Source: Alcanivorax sp. | GTDB lineage: Bacteria; Pseudomonadota; Gammaproteobacteria; Pseudomonadales; Alcanivoracaceae | Length of the DNA stretch: 64,000 bases | Assembly (NCBI RefSeq): GCF_017794965.1 | Contig: NZ_CP051240.1 | Location: forward strand, 2,170,001 to 2,234,000 | Direction of reading: 5' to 3' | Part shown: positions 1-9,522 of the stretch, piece after piece | Layout: every line of letters starts with the position of its first letter | Position numbering within the stretch: the first letter of the stretch is position 1 | Position numbers and translations under genes: made by a program | The notes under the pieces: generated by a model | Told to the model about the DNA's origin: nothing | The model's database searches: none | The model's input: the letters and a program-made list of their open reading frames with translations, nothing else

Positions 1-816
1 GCCATTCAGCTCAGAGGCCAGACGTTTGCAGATGGACAGCATCTTGTCCAGGGAACCAATGGCATCGGTGGGTCCCGGCAACTTCATGAAGAAGGTCACA
101 CCGGCAAAGGTCTTCTCTTCCATGGTGTCCAGATCAAAGGTGCCCGGCTCCACCGCATTGGCCATGGAGAACTGCAGCTGATCCTGACCCTCCACTTTCA
201 CGTGACGGTGGAAGATATTCATCTGCCCATAGCGCAGGCCGGATTCAAGCAGCATGCGCAGCAGCTCGTTGCCGGCAAAGGGCTCGCCACGGCGGGCAAT
301 CAGGTGCACAACGATCACTTCCAGTACCGGCTGGGGCTCGCGGGGACGCTCCGGCTGACGGGGTGCCGGCGCCTCTGCAACGCGGGGTGCAGGCTCGGGC
401 TCGGGTTCTGGCTGCGGCTCGGGTTCCGGCTCGGGGGGCGCTTCCGCCTGGACAGGGGCCTCCACAGGCGTTTCCGGTTCTTCCGCGTTAAACAGACTCT
501 GCTGCTCCGCCGCCCGGGCCTCGCTGACGCCCTCATCGGGCTCCATCATGGTCGGCGGCAACACATCCGGCTGGTCATCAGCTTGCGGTTCGTCATACAC
601 CGGCTGTTCGCTGCGGCGAACCACCCGGGAGCTGCCAATCACTTCCGGATGGTAATTCTCTTCTTCCTCTGCCTCCGGAGCATCCCGGTAGCGCGGGTCG
701 ATACGCATGCGCAAACGCCCCTGACGTTCGCGGAACATGCGTCGCAACCCGTCCGCCAAGATCAGCAGAATCAGGATTACCAGAATACCAATCAGTGTTT
801 CCAGGTTCAGGCCCAT
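1..816 (-). CDS. zipA: Cell division protein ZipA (partial, C-terminus cut by window edge)
   Basis: The reading frame stays open to base 1, so the 272 codons seen are the N-terminal part. The protein starts MGLNLETLIGILVILILL, a single N-terminal membrane anchor, followed by a basic stretch, a long acidic Pro/Glu/Gln-rich linker (roughly residues 40-160), and the beginning of the globular FtsZ-binding domain (VLEVIVVHLIARRGEPFAG onward). This order is the ZipA layout: it tethers FtsZ to the inner membrane in the early divisome. The ATG at 816 has an AGGAAG Shine-Dalgarno upstream. It follows smc in the same orientation after a 197-bp gap, the usual smc-zipA neighbourhood in gammaproteobacteria. 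The gap holds a C-rich pyrimidine repeat (about 907-953) but no gene. Confidence 0.93.
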   Translation of the reverse strand, partial: MGLNLETLIGILVILILLILADGLRRMFRERQGRLRMRIDPRYRDAPEAEEEENYHPEVIGSSRVVRRSEQPVYDEPQADDQPDVLPPTMMEPDEGVSEARAAEQQSLFNAEEPETPVEAPVQAEAPPEPEPEPQPEPEPEPAPRVAEAPAPRQPERPREPQPVLEVIVVHLIARRGEPFAGNELLRMLLESGLRYGQMNIFHRHVKVEGQDQLQFSMANAVEPGTFDLDTMEEKTFAGVTFFMKLPGPTDAIGSLDKMLSICKRLASELNG

Positions 817-1013
817 TGCCTCTTCTTCCTTGCTTACGCTGCACCGCCCTCAATTAGCGGCGCCGGATTCATTACATCCTCTTGCCTGAAGTGTTCAAGG
901 CACTCTCTACCTCTACCCTCTCCCCCGGCTCCACTCCCGCCAGCGAGAGGAGAGCAATCCTGCACAGGGGCAGGATCGGGGGCAATTCAGGGACGCCCAC
1001 TCCAGAGCATCAA

Positions 1014-4000
1014 TTACATTGCCGCCATTTCGGCCGCTTCTTCCACATCCACCGCCACCAGGCGGGATACGCCCGGCTCATGCATGGTGACCCCCATCAG
1101 GGTAGCAGCCATCTCCATCGCAATCTTGTTATGTGTGATGTAGATAAACTGCACTTTTGCAGACATTTCCGACACCAGGTTACAGAAACGGCCCACATTG
1201 GCGTCATCCAGCGGCGCATCTACCTCATCCAGCAAACAGAACGGCGCCGGATTGAGCTGGAAGATACTGAATACCAGCGACAGGGCCGTGAGCGCCTTTT
1301 CCCCACCGGACAGCAGGTGGATGGTGCTGTTTCGCTTGCCCGGGGGCCGCGCCATGATGGCCACCCCGGTATCCAGCAAGTCTTCCCCGGTAAGCTCCAG
1401 GTAGGCATGGCCCCCGCCAAATACTTTCGGGAACAGCTCCTGCAACCCGCGGTTGATGCGGTCGAAGTACTCCTTGAAGCGCGACCGGGTTTCCCGGTCG
1501 ATCTTGCGGATAGCATTTTCCAGCGTCTTCAGCGCGTCTTCCAGATCATCGTTCTGACTGTCCAGATAGGTCTTGCGTTCCGACTGCTGCTCATATTCGT
1601 CAATGGCCGCCAGGTTGATCTGGCCAAGGCGGGAAATGCGCTGGCCAATCAGGTCCATTTCCTGGGCCCATTCCTGCTCGTTGGCCTCTTCCGGGAGGTT
1701 GTCGAGAATGGTCTTGAGATCGAAATTCTGCTCGGACAGCTGTTCCGCCACGGTCTGACGACGGGTGCTCAGGTCCTGCCACTGCATCCGCTTCTGATCC
1801 ATGGTGCTGCGGATTTCCTGGGCCTGCCGCTCAAACTGGCCACGCTGCCCCTCCAGATTACGCATCTCATGATCCACCGCTTCCAGCTCACGGCGGGCCT
1901 CGGTGAGCTTGTGCTCCGCTTCCAGCCGCACTTCCAGCTTTTCTTCCAGCTGCATCTGCAGTTCGGCGCCGGGCTCGTCACCTTCCCGGGTCTGCTCTTC
2001 CAGCAGCGCCTTGCGCTCAGCCATGGCCTGCACCTGAGCTTCCAGGCGTGACAGGTTCTGGCGCAGGGAATCTGCCTGGGTCTTGGCGCCCTGCACTTCC
2101 ATGGCGATCTGGTGTGACTGGTCACGGTCGTGACGGGCCTTCTGACGGGACTCGTCCAGCCGCAGCCGCAGCTCGTCACGGCGGGACAACAAGCCCTCAC
2201 GCTGCCCGCTGTCGGCTTCCATGAGGTCCAGCGCTTCCGCCAGCACCGCACGGGCTTCCTTCATCTGTTCCTGTTCCTGCTCGAGCTGCTCCTGGGTCTC
2301 TTCCATTTCACGACCCAGACGCTCACGGCGCATGGTGATCTGCTCCAGACGCACCTGACGGGCACTCACCTGGGCATTGATCTCGCCCAGATCCCGGTTC
2401 AGACGGGCCGCCTGACGCTGCACCTCCTCACGCTCTTCCTCCAGCTCACCAATCTGCTCACGGGTGCTTTCCAGCTGCTCCTTGAGCTCATCCACGGTGA
2501 CCTGCAGGGTTTCAATCTCGTCTTCCAGGCTTTCCAGCTCACGGCGGCGCTCAAGAATACCGGCTTCCTGGTCTTCCTCTTTGGCGACCTTGAGCCAGTC
2601 CGGCCCCAGCCAGATGCCGTCCCGGGTGACCACGGACTCGTGGGCCGCCAGCTGGCCGCGCAGGGTCAGGGCCGCATCCAGGTTTTCCGCCACATAGACA
2701 CCGGCCAGCAGGCCTTCCGGCACCTGACCGTCCACCTTGTCGCGCAACAGGTCGCCCACACTGCCCTCGCCCTTTACGGACGCCGGGCCGACCAGTGCCA
2801 ACCGGCCGTGATCCAGGTCCTCCAGCCAGCCGCTGACCTGATCCAGGCCGCTCAGCGCCACCGCCTGAATGGCATCACCCAGCACCGCTTCCAGGGCCTT
2901 TTCCCAGCCCTCGGCCACCTGCACCTGATCGGCCAGACGCGGTTCGTCATCCAGCTCATGGCGGTTGAGCCAGTCGCTGACCGCACCATCATCGCCCATG
3001 GCCGCTTTCTGCAGGGCTTCCAGCGAGGTGCGGCGGCCCTTCAGGGTCTGCAGCTTCTCGCGGGCCTCTTCCAACTGACGGCCACGGTCGCCGTTTTCCC
3101 GGCGCATCTGGTTGATTTCTTCCTGCAGGGATTCGCTGCGCAGTTCGCTTTCTTCGGTCTGCGCGCGGAACTGCTCCACCTGCTCTTCCAGCTGGCGCAT
3201 TTCCTGGGCCAGCGGGCCAGCGTCCAGTGACTCCTGCTCTTTCTTCAGGCGCCCGATCCGGTCGTTCAGGCGCTCCTGGGATTTCTCCAGATGCTGGATG
3301 CGGGACTGTTCCACCTCGGCCTGACGGCGGGACTCGCCGGACTTGCCGTTGAACTCTTCCCACTCCTGCTGCCAGGCCTGCATGGCCTCTTCCGCCAGCG
3401 CCAACGCTTCGTTGGAGGCTTCCTGCTGTTCGCTGATCATTTCCAGTTCCGGCTCACGCTCGGCCAGAATGGCGTCCAGCTCGGCCACCTTCTCGGTGTC
3501 CATCTTCAGGTGTTCGTCGGATTCACGGAAGCTGGCGTTGATCTGGTCCAGCTCCTCATATAGCTGCTGCTTGCGCTCGCGCTGGTTCTGGATGTTCTGC
3601 TCAAGACGGGCCACTTCCGCGCCCAGGGCATAGAAGTGCTGCTGTACCTCGTTGAAGCGCTCCTGCACCTCATGGTGCCGCTCACGCAGGCGCTCCACTT
3701 CCGCATCCACATGGCGCTGCTCCGCCACCTTGGCTTCCATGGAGACGTCCAGCTCACCGATCACGTGATCCAGCTGCTTCACCTGGGTGTCCAGCCCTTT
3801 CCAGCGCAGGGCCTTGAGCTGCGCCCCTTTCAGGCGTTCTTCTTCCTTCAGCTGCTTGTACTTCTCGGCCGCGCTGGCCTGGCGGCTCAGGCGCTCCAGC
3901 TGACGGCCCAGTTCGTCCCGGATGTCGGTGAGACGCTCCAGGTTTTCCCGGGTACGGCGGATCCGGTTCTCGGTCTCACGGCGACGGGCCTTGTACTTGG

Positions 4001-4511
4001 AAATGCCCGCGGCTTCTTCGATGTAGACCCGCAGCTCTTCCGGCTTGGCCTCGATCAGGCGGGAAATCATCCCCTGCTCGATGATCGCGTAGCTGCGCGG
4101 GCCCAGACCGGTACCCAGGAAGATGTCGGCAATGTCCTTGCGGCGACACTTGGTGCCGTTCAGGAAGTAGTTGGACTGGCCATCCCGGGTGACCTGACGC
4201 TTAACTGAAATCTCGTTGAACTTGCCGTATTCCCCGGTGACGGTGGCATCGGAATTGTCGAACACCAGCTCGATGGAGGCCTGGGCCACCGGTTTGCGGG
4301 CGTTGGAACCATTGAAAATCACGTCCGCCATGGACTCACCACGCAGGTGCTTGGCGGAGGATTCGCCCATCACCCAGCGCACCGCATCAATGATATTGGA
4401 CTTCCCACACCCGTTAGGCCCCACCACAGCGGTGAGATTCTCCGGGAAATTGGTGGTGGTAGGGTCCACAAAGGATTTGAACCCGGCCAGTTTTATGGAT
4501 TTCAGTCGCAT
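1014..4511 (-). CDS. smc: Chromosome segregation protein SMC
   Basis: An 1165-residue protein with the full SMC architecture. The N-terminal ATPase half carries Walker A GPNGCGKS near residues 31-38. Two very long coiled-coil arms rich in Glu, Gln, Arg and Leu flank a hinge near residues 500-640. The C-terminal half has the ABC signature LSGGEKALTALSL and Walker B FCLLDEVDAPLDD. SMC dimers organise and condense the chromosome, normally with ScpA and ScpB, which are not in this window. Length is normal for the family. The ATG at 4511 gives the canonical start MRLKSIKLAGFKSF. It is a complete gene with no anomaly seen. A gammaproteobacterium with smc rather than mukB fits Alcanivorax or Pseudomonas-like lineages. 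Confidence 0.97.
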   Translation of the reverse strand: MRLKSIKLAGFKSFVDPTTTNFPENLTAVVGPNGCGKSNIIDAVRWVMGESSAKHLRGESMADVIFNGSNARKPVAQASIELVFDNSDATVTGEYGKFNEISVKRQVTRDGQSNYFLNGTKCRRKDIADIFLGTGLGPRSYAIIEQGMISRLIEAKPEELRVYIEEAAGISKYKARRRETENRIRRTRENLERLTDIRDELGRQLERLSRQASAAEKYKQLKEEERLKGAQLKALRWKGLDTQVKQLDHVIGELDVSMEAKVAEQRHVDAEVERLRERHHEVQERFNEVQQHFYALGAEVARLEQNIQNQRERKQQLYEELDQINASFRESDEHLKMDTEKVAELDAILAEREPELEMISEQQEASNEALALAEEAMQAWQQEWEEFNGKSGESRRQAEVEQSRIQHLEKSQERLNDRIGRLKKEQESLDAGPLAQEMRQLEEQVEQFRAQTEESELRSESLQEEINQMRRENGDRGRQLEEAREKLQTLKGRRTSLEALQKAAMGDDGAVSDWLNRHELDDEPRLADQVQVAEGWEKALEAVLGDAIQAVALSGLDQVSGWLEDLDHGRLALVGPASVKGEGSVGDLLRDKVDGQVPEGLLAGVYVAENLDAALTLRGQLAAHESVVTRDGIWLGPDWLKVAKEEDQEAGILERRRELESLEDEIETLQVTVDELKEQLESTREQIGELEEEREEVQRQAARLNRDLGEINAQVSARQVRLEQITMRRERLGREMEETQEQLEQEQEQMKEARAVLAEALDLMEADSGQREGLLSRRDELRLRLDESRQKARHDRDQSHQIAMEVQGAKTQADSLRQNLSRLEAQVQAMAERKALLEEQTREGDEPGAELQMQLEEKLEVRLEAEHKLTEARRELEAVDHEMRNLEGQRGQFERQAQEIRSTMDQKRMQWQDLSTRRQTVAEQLSEQNFDLKTILDNLPEEANEQEWAQEMDLIGQRISRLGQINLAAIDEYEQQSERKTYLDSQNDDLEDALKTLENAIRKIDRETRSRFKEYFDRINRGLQELFPKVFGGGHAYLELTGEDLLDTGVAIMARPPGKRNSTIHLLSGGEKALTALSLVFSIFQLNPAPFCLLDEVDAPLDDANVGRFCNLVSEMSAKVQFIYITHNKIAMEMAATLMGVTMHEPGVSRLVAVDVEEAAEMAAM

Positions 4512-5040
4512 AGTGTCTGCTTAAACTCGGGCCAGCAGGCCAAAAATTGGGCGAAATCAATCACTTTCGCCGCCCCCTGAAACGATGATCACGCACCGCG
4601 GGCATTAAAAGGGGTAAGTCTAGCGACAACCGCCGGTGAATTCATCAGGCGAGATACCGATAAGGGCCGCTACAGGCTTCACGCAGCACGCAACATGCCA
4701 AAAACCCGTGCCGGTTTTACCGGATTTGATGATTTCTGGATCAAACCCCGCCTTAACAGTCCCCTCCGGTTTTGTGGGAGCGGTGGTTCCACCGCGAAGG
4801 CGCAGAAGCGACTCACGAAAACACCGATGGCTGGCTTTCGGGGTTCGAAACTCGCTCCTCGTAACTCGTAACCTTCTTTTTACTCGCCAAGGCTCGGATC
4901 GCTTGCAGGCAAGCTCCCACAGCGCACCACCCTGTGCAGCGCGGAGCCCGACAGGTACCATTCCCCCCAACCTGTCTTCGCTTCCCTGCGTGTTGCATGA
5001 TGCGTGCCGCGTGAAGCGTCTCTTTTTACAAGGATTGAAC
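4512..5040. repeat. smc-cysZ intergenic region with REP copies and a heptamer array
   Basis: This 529-bp divergent gap holds no supported gene. It has a GTGG-class REP at 4774-4798 (plus) with GGTGG/CCACC arms and an inverted REP at 4898-4920 with a GCTTGC/GCAAGC-like stem. Between them at 4845-4872 lie four heptamers (TCGAAAC, TCGCTCC, TCGTAAC, TCGTAAC). The segment from about 4800 to 4920 resembles 8340-8490 in order and sequence (shared GGGGTTCGAAACTCGCT and GGCTCGGATCGC), so it is a composite repeat. The promoters of smc and cysZ should lie here, but no clear boxes could be assigned. Confidence 0.75.
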
Positions 5041-5820
5041 GTGTCCCAGATCGCCGATGCCATCAGCTACCTGAAACGCAGCCTGACCCTGGCCCGCAGC
5101 AAGGAATTGCGCCCCTACGTCATCATTCCGTTGATCTTCAACATCGTGGTATTCGGGGGCCTGTACTGGGCCAGCGGCAGCTGGATCAGTGGCTGGATCG
5201 CCGCCTCCACCGCCGACTGGGCCTTCAGCGGGTTCTGGAGCTTCCTCAATGGTGCCCTGGAATTCGTGCTCGATGCGGCCATCATCCTGGTCTGGATCCT
5301 GTTGCTGGCCCTGTTCGCCAGCATCTTCTCCATCGGCGTACAGCTGATCGCCGCGCCCTTCATGGGCTTCCTGGCGGAGAAAGTGGATTTTCAGGTCACC
5401 GGCCACCCCATGCCCGAAGAATCCATCCCCGCCATGATCGTGCGCACCTTCAAGCGGGAACTGCGCAAGACCTGGTACTGGCTGTGGCGGGCTCTGCTGG
5501 TGCTGTTCGTGGTGGGGGTGATCTACTTCATCCCGGTGATCAACGTATTTGCCTCCGCCATCTGGTTCCTCTGGTCCGGCTGGCTACTGGGCATGCAGTA
5601 CATCGATTTCGGCGCGGACAACCGCCAGGTACCCTTTGAAGTCATGCTCCAGCGCCTGCAACAGAAACGCTGGCTGGTCCTCACCTTCGGCGCCATCGTC
5701 ATGGCCCTCACCATGATCCCGCTGGTGAACCTGTTCATCATGCCGGTGGCGGTGATTGCGGGGACGTTGATTTGGGTGGAGCAACTCAGTGACAGTGAAC
5801 AAGGAACAGTTAACAGTTAA
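5041..5820 (+). CDS. cysZ: Sulfate transporter CysZ
   Basis: A 259-residue integral membrane protein matching the CysZ/EI24 family in length (about 250) and motifs: SYLKRSLTLARSKELRPYVI at the N-terminus, several hydrophobic segments, the AAPFMGFLAEKVD stretch and IPVINVF. CysZ mediates sulfate uptake across the inner membrane for cysteine synthesis. A longer in-frame reading exists upstream, but the GTG at 5041 is chosen because AAGGA at 5030-5034 lies six bases away, the family-like protein begins exactly there, and the upstream stretch is REP and heptamer DNA. The last residues (GTVNS) and the stop are encoded by a 7-bp-period repeat, so the C-terminus looks rewritten by that repeat. A sulfate importer is of interest given cysC and sulfotransferases further on. 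Confidence 0.9.
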   Translation: MSQIADAISYLKRSLTLARSKELRPYVIIPLIFNIVVFGGLYWASGSWISGWIAASTADWAFSGFWSFLNGALEFVLDAAIILVWILLLALFASIFSIGVQLIAAPFMGFLAEKVDFQVTGHPMPEESIPAMIVRTFKRELRKTWYWLWRALLVLFVVGVIYFIPVINVFASAIWFLWSGWLLGMQYIDFGADNRQVPFEVMLQRLQQKRWLVLTFGAIVMALTMIPLVNLFIMPVAVIAGTLIWVEQLSDSEQGTVNS

Positions 5821-5822
5821 CA
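5787..5822 (+). repeat. Heptamer array overlapping the cysZ stop codon
   Basis: Heptamers GTGAACA, AGGAACA, GTTAACA and GTTAACA run through the end of cysZ. The terminal TAA at 5818-5820 lies within the last unit. The same 7-base register (G first, A last) recurs in many gaps of this window. Confidence 0.7.
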
Positions 5823-5857
5823 GCGGCGCGAGCCGCGCTTGCATTGGTCTTCAAGCA

Positions 5858-5892
5858 AAGAGGCCGCGCCCAACCTTTGGGCGCGGCCTCTT
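5858..5892. terminator. Strong hairpin after cysZ
   Basis: A perfect 16-bp stem, AAGAGGCCGCGCCCAA paired with TTGGGCGCGGCCTCTT, with a very short loop, lies 38 bp after the cysZ stop and before the convergent uvrB end. The arms end in A and T runs on the two sides, so it could act in both directions. Confidence 0.7.
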
Positions 5893-5908
5893 ACGTTTAA
5901 GCGTTGCT

Positions 5909-6071
5909 GTAGGAGCGCCGCTTGAGGCGCGAACCTTGCGCAGCAAGGTATCGTCCACAGGACGATCAGGAATATCCGCAACACCCAAATCTTCGTTGAA
6001 AGGATCGAGGGCAATCCGCAACCGTCTTTCCTCGCCAGGGCTCGGATTCGCGCCTCAAGCGGCGCTCCTAC
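5909..6071. repeat. Inverted REP pair between cysZ and uvrB
   Basis: A GTAG-class REP at 5909-5933 (plus) with head GCGCCGCTTGAGGCGCGAA faces an inverted copy at 6047-6071, giving a REPIN-like pair about 163 bp long between two convergent genes. The DNA between them shows no gene. Confidence 0.8.
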
Positions 6072-6089
6072 AGCGGCGTAGTAGAGAGG

Positions 6090-8108
6090 TTAACGCATAA
6101 AGCCCAGCTCTCTGAGCTGATGAATCTTGTCCCTCGTCGCCGCCGCGTCCTCGAACTCCAGGTTCTTGGCGTGCTCCATCATCTTCGCTTCCAGTTTCTC
6201 GATTTCCTTGGCCAGCTGGGCCGGGGACATGGTTTCGTAGGGTGAGGCGTCCTCGGCCACCTTTTTCTGTTTGCCCTTGCCCGCCTTGCGGTCGAACTGG
6301 CTGCCGCCGCTGTCATCCATGATATCGCGGACCTTCTTGTTGAGGGCCTGCGGGGTGATGCCGTGTTCCTTGTTGAAGGCTTCCTGCTTCTCACGGCGGC
6401 GGTTGGTTTCCTCGATGGCCCGCTCCATGGAACCGGTCATCTTGTCGGCATAGAGAATCGCCCGGCCATTCACGTTCCGGGCGGCCCGGCCAATAGTCTG
6501 GATCAGGGATCGCTCGGCACGCAGGAAACCTTCCTTGTCCGCATCCAGAATGGCCACCAGCGCCACTTCCGGCATATCCAGGCCCTCACGGAGCAAGTTG
6601 ATGCCCACCAGCACATCAAACTTGCCCAGCCGCAGGTCGCGGATGATCTCCACCCGTTCCACCGTATCGATGTCGGAATGCAGGTAGCGCACCGCAATGC
6701 CATGCTCGCCCAAGTACTCGGTGAGATCCTCCGCCATGCGCTTGGTCAGCGTGGTCACCAACACCCGCTCGCCCTTCTCGATGGCTTCCTTTGCCTCCCC
6801 CAACAGATCGTCCACCTGGGTGCCGGCCGGGCGAATCTCGATCTGCGGATCCACCAGCCCGGTGGGCCTCACCACCTGCTCCACCACCTGCCCGGCGTAT
6901 TTTTCTTCATAGGGTCCGGGCGTGGCGGACACAAATACCATCTGCGGCGCCAACCGCTCCCACTCTTCAAACTTGAGCGGGCGGTTGTCCATGGCGGAGG
7001 GCAAGCGGAAACCGAAGTTCACCAAGGTTTCCTTACGGGAGCGGTCGCCCTTGTACATGGCACCCAGCTGGGGAATAGTCACGTGGGACTCGTCCGCAAT
7101 CAGCAGGGCGTTCTCAGGCAGGTAATCGAACAGGGTCGGCGGCGCTTCGCCGGGGGCGCGGCCGGAAAACAGCCGGGAATAGTTTTCCACCCCGTTGCAG
7201 TAACCCAGCTCCTGCAGCATCTCGATATCAAACCGGGTGCGCTGCTCCAGTCGCTGAGCCTCCACCAGCTTGTTCTGCTCCTTCAGCTCCTTGAGGCGCT
7301 CGTCCAGCTCTTCCTTGATCATGTCGATGGCTTTCAACACCACCTCACGGGGCGTCACATAGTGGCTTTTCGGGTAAATGGTGATGCGGCTGACCCGCTT
7401 GATCACCTCACCGGTGAGCGGATCGAAGATGCTGATGGACTCCACCTCGTCATCGAACAGCTCGATGCGCACCGCTTCTTTCTCTTCTTCCGCCGGGAAG
7501 ATATCGATCACATCCCCGCGTACCCGGTAGGTGGCACGGCGGAAATCCATCTCGTTGCGGGTGTATTGCAGCTCCGCCAGACGACGCAGCAGATCACGCT
7601 GATCAATGCTGTCGCCCCGCACCAGATGCAGCACCATGGCGTGGTAACTGGCCGGATCACCCAGACCATAAATGGCCGACACCGTGGCCACGATGATGGT
7701 GTCCTGGCGCTCCAGAATCGCCTTGGTAGCGGACAGCCGCATCTGTTCGATCTGCTCGTTCACCGAGGCATCTTTCTCGATAAAGGTGTCCGAGCTCGGC
7801 ACATAGGCTTCCGGCTGGTAGTAGTCGTAATAGGAAACGAAGTACTCCACCGCATTCTCCGGGAAGAACTCCTTGAACTCCCCGTACAGCTGCGCAGCCA
7901 GCGTCTTGTTGGGCGCCATGATAATGGTGGGTCGCCCGGTCTCCTGGATCACGTTGGCCATGGTGAAAGTCTTGCCAGAACCGGTTACCCCCAGCAGGGT
8001 CTGGTGCCCCAGACCATCATTGATACCCTCAATCAACTGGGCAATGGCCGTGGGCTGATCACCGGCCGGCTGATAATCGGAATGGAGTTTGAACAGGCTT
8101 TCAGACAT
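6090..8108 (-). CDS. uvrB: Excinuclease ABC subunit UvrB
   Basis: A 672-residue DNA-repair helicase-like protein, the damage-verifying subunit of UvrABC nucleotide excision repair. Visible motifs are Walker A GVTGSGKT near residue 40, the beta-hairpin region with YYDYYQPEAYVP, motif II ADESHV, motif VI QTIGRAARN, and a C-terminal UVR domain (IEKLEAKMMEHAKNLEFEDA) that contacts UvrC or UvrA. Length is normal. A GTG at 8114 is possible, but the ATG at 8108 sits seven bases after AGGA and gives the usual MSES-type start. No LexA-type palindrome was recognised upstream. The gene converges on cysZ. Confidence 0.97.
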   Translation of the reverse strand: MSESLFKLHSDYQPAGDQPTAIAQLIEGINDGLGHQTLLGVTGSGKTFTMANVIQETGRPTIIMAPNKTLAAQLYGEFKEFFPENAVEYFVSYYDYYQPEAYVPSSDTFIEKDASVNEQIEQMRLSATKAILERQDTIIVATVSAIYGLGDPASYHAMVLHLVRGDSIDQRDLLRRLAELQYTRNEMDFRRATYRVRGDVIDIFPAEEEKEAVRIELFDDEVESISIFDPLTGEVIKRVSRITIYPKSHYVTPREVVLKAIDMIKEELDERLKELKEQNKLVEAQRLEQRTRFDIEMLQELGYCNGVENYSRLFSGRAPGEAPPTLFDYLPENALLIADESHVTIPQLGAMYKGDRSRKETLVNFGFRLPSAMDNRPLKFEEWERLAPQMVFVSATPGPYEEKYAGQVVEQVVRPTGLVDPQIEIRPAGTQVDDLLGEAKEAIEKGERVLVTTLTKRMAEDLTEYLGEHGIAVRYLHSDIDTVERVEIIRDLRLGKFDVLVGINLLREGLDMPEVALVAILDADKEGFLRAERSLIQTIGRAARNVNGRAILYADKMTGSMERAIEETNRRREKQEAFNKEHGITPQALNKKVRDIMDDSGGSQFDRKAGKGKQKKVAEDASPYETMSPAQLAKEIEKLEAKMMEHAKNLEFEDAAATRDKIHQLRELGFMR

Positions 8109-9522
8109 GGACACATCCTGATGGCGGCCTACCTTGTCAGGCAGGCAGCAAAATCACGGTTTCAAAATCGGCACCTAGTGTAGCAGAGCCGGCATGGCAA
8201 AGGCGTGAATTACCCTTACCTCGCTTGGGCTCGGATCGCCTGCAGGCAGGCTCCTACAGCAGGCCCAGATCCCACTGTAGGAGTCCCACTCGAGGGACGA
8301 ACCGCGCGCAGCGACCGAAGGGAGAGGGTTCAAGTTAGCGGGCAACGGCGCAGAAGCGAATTTCGAGTCACGCGCTGCGAAAGGCAAACACCGCCAGTGA
8401 CAGGTTTTGGGGGTTCGAAACTCGCTTCTCGGCACCCGCAACGGCTTTTCCTCGCTTAGGCTCGGATCGCGGTCGAACGACCGCTCCTACAGCGGCTTCG
8501 TAGAAATGCAGGAGCTCGGGAACTTTCCAAGGTTTTCTATCCAATCAAGCGTAGCTAGTAGCTCGTCAAAGGCATAATTAAGGACATATATGCATATCCC
8601 TGCTCGCTTCAAGCGCTCAGCCATGAAAATGAACCAATGCCATCAGCACGGCATCTTCCCCGTTAGAGTGAGTCGAGGAACGCAGCCCTGTGACGGCGTA
8701 GAGCAAAAAACCTGTCTGAGCGGAGCGAGTCTTTTTTGCGTCCGTCACAGGGCGAGTACCGGAGTGTGCCTGCGGAGCAGGCCGAACGGAGTCGGGGTGG
8801 CCGGGAGTCCAGAGGGGGAGCCAGTTCCCCCTTTGGGCCCGTCCGGCGAGGACACGCACGTATCATGGTGCGATGACATATCAGCAGATACCGTGTCACC
8901 CAGGCGGGAACCTCCATCACCGCAGAATTCTCGCCTCACCGAGCGAAGCAAAGGAGTCTGGAACGTTCCGGCGAGAACACGCACGCGTCAAAGTCCGATG
9001 ACATATCAACAGCCCGCTACATTGTAGCCAACCCACTCCGGGCAGGGCTGGTCCCAAAAGTCTGGGATTACCCACTGCTGTCCCACAGTTTCCTGAAGGT
9101 TCTGAGGAAGCGGAGGCGCTTTCTCTTGTGGGAGCTTGCTTGCAAGCGAATAGCCCTTGCCGCACCAACATTCGCCTGCAAGCAGGCTCCCACGAGACAG
9201 GCATCTGCTAGCGTCAAAATGCGGCGGCTTGCCTGCCTGACGGGTTCCGGACTTCGCTAAGTCAAACTGTGGGACAGCTGTCGGGGATTACCCATTCTGG
9301 TATGCCGCCAGGTTATAACAACCCAAAAAATCGCGGTGGAACCACCTCTCCCACAAAACAGCGCCCCTTCCCAGTCCCACCGTGGGAGCGGTCGTTGGAC
9401 CGCGATACCCCCACCCACCCCACAGGAATTACGGGACATTCCCGCCCAAGTCCGGTAAAATGCACGCCCCTTTCTGCGCCAAAAGCGCAGCCTATACGAC
9501 TCTTTAGACGAACGAGGAGTGC
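8109..9522. repeat. Long intergenic region: REPs, composite repeat and RAYT debris
   Basis: This 1.4-kb gap holds no intact gene. REPs lie at 8235-8257 (minus), 8277-8301 (plus, GTAGGAGTCCCACTCGAGG), 8467-8490 (minus), 9128-9150 (plus) with 9171-9193 (minus) as a GTGG-class doublet, 9331-9354 (minus, worn) and 9382-9405 (plus). Heptamers TCGAAAC, TCGCTTC and TCGGCAC lie at 8415-8435. A stretch of about 45 bp (8843-8887) is repeated directly at 8968-9012 with differences, and the second copy runs into a transposase remnant. Around 8690-8840 there are hairpins (for example AGGGGGA with TTCCCCCT) of unknown origin. Confidence 0.7.
8982..9095 (+). pseudogene. Remnant of a REP-associated tyrosine transposase (C-terminal fragment)
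   Basis: In frame from 8982 the DNA reads H-A-S-K-S-D-D-I-S-T and then ARYIVANPLRAGLV, followed by WDYPLLSHSF. The 14-residue block is identical to the block containing the likely catalytic Tyr in the intact RAYT at 18481-18930. The N-terminal two thirds, including the HLH metal-binding motif, are absent, so it cannot be active. The upstream half of the fragment also exists as a direct repeat at 8843-8887 (THVSWCDDIS), so debris was duplicated. Frame integrity after the fragment is lost in a GTGG-class REP pair at 9128-9193. It probably marks an extinct second RAYT copy. Confidence 0.75.

Noticed and set aside
2130..3230. Long open frame antisense to smc
   Set aside because: It is a shadow of the highly charged coiled coil of smc, with Leu/Gln-rich nonsense composition.
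4636..5040. Longer N-terminus for cysZ
   Set aside because: The extra 135 codons read through REP and heptamer DNA, while the GTG at 5041 has a good Shine-Dalgarno and the family-like start.
4620..5063. A 147-codon open frame opposite the cysZ start
   Set aside because: It translates intergenic repeats and has no family features.
8109..8200. LexA box upstream of uvrB
   Set aside because: No CTG-N10-CAG palindrome was found in the leader.
8690..8840. Mobile-element end or small plasmid-like segment
   Set aside because: Hairpins and skewed composition are present, but no terminal repeats, target duplication or transposase gene could be tied to it.
8590..9027. A 145-codon open frame ending in RAYT-like DNA
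   Set aside because: It has no recognisable N-terminus, spans a direct repeat and hairpins, and reads the RAYT fragment in a different frame.
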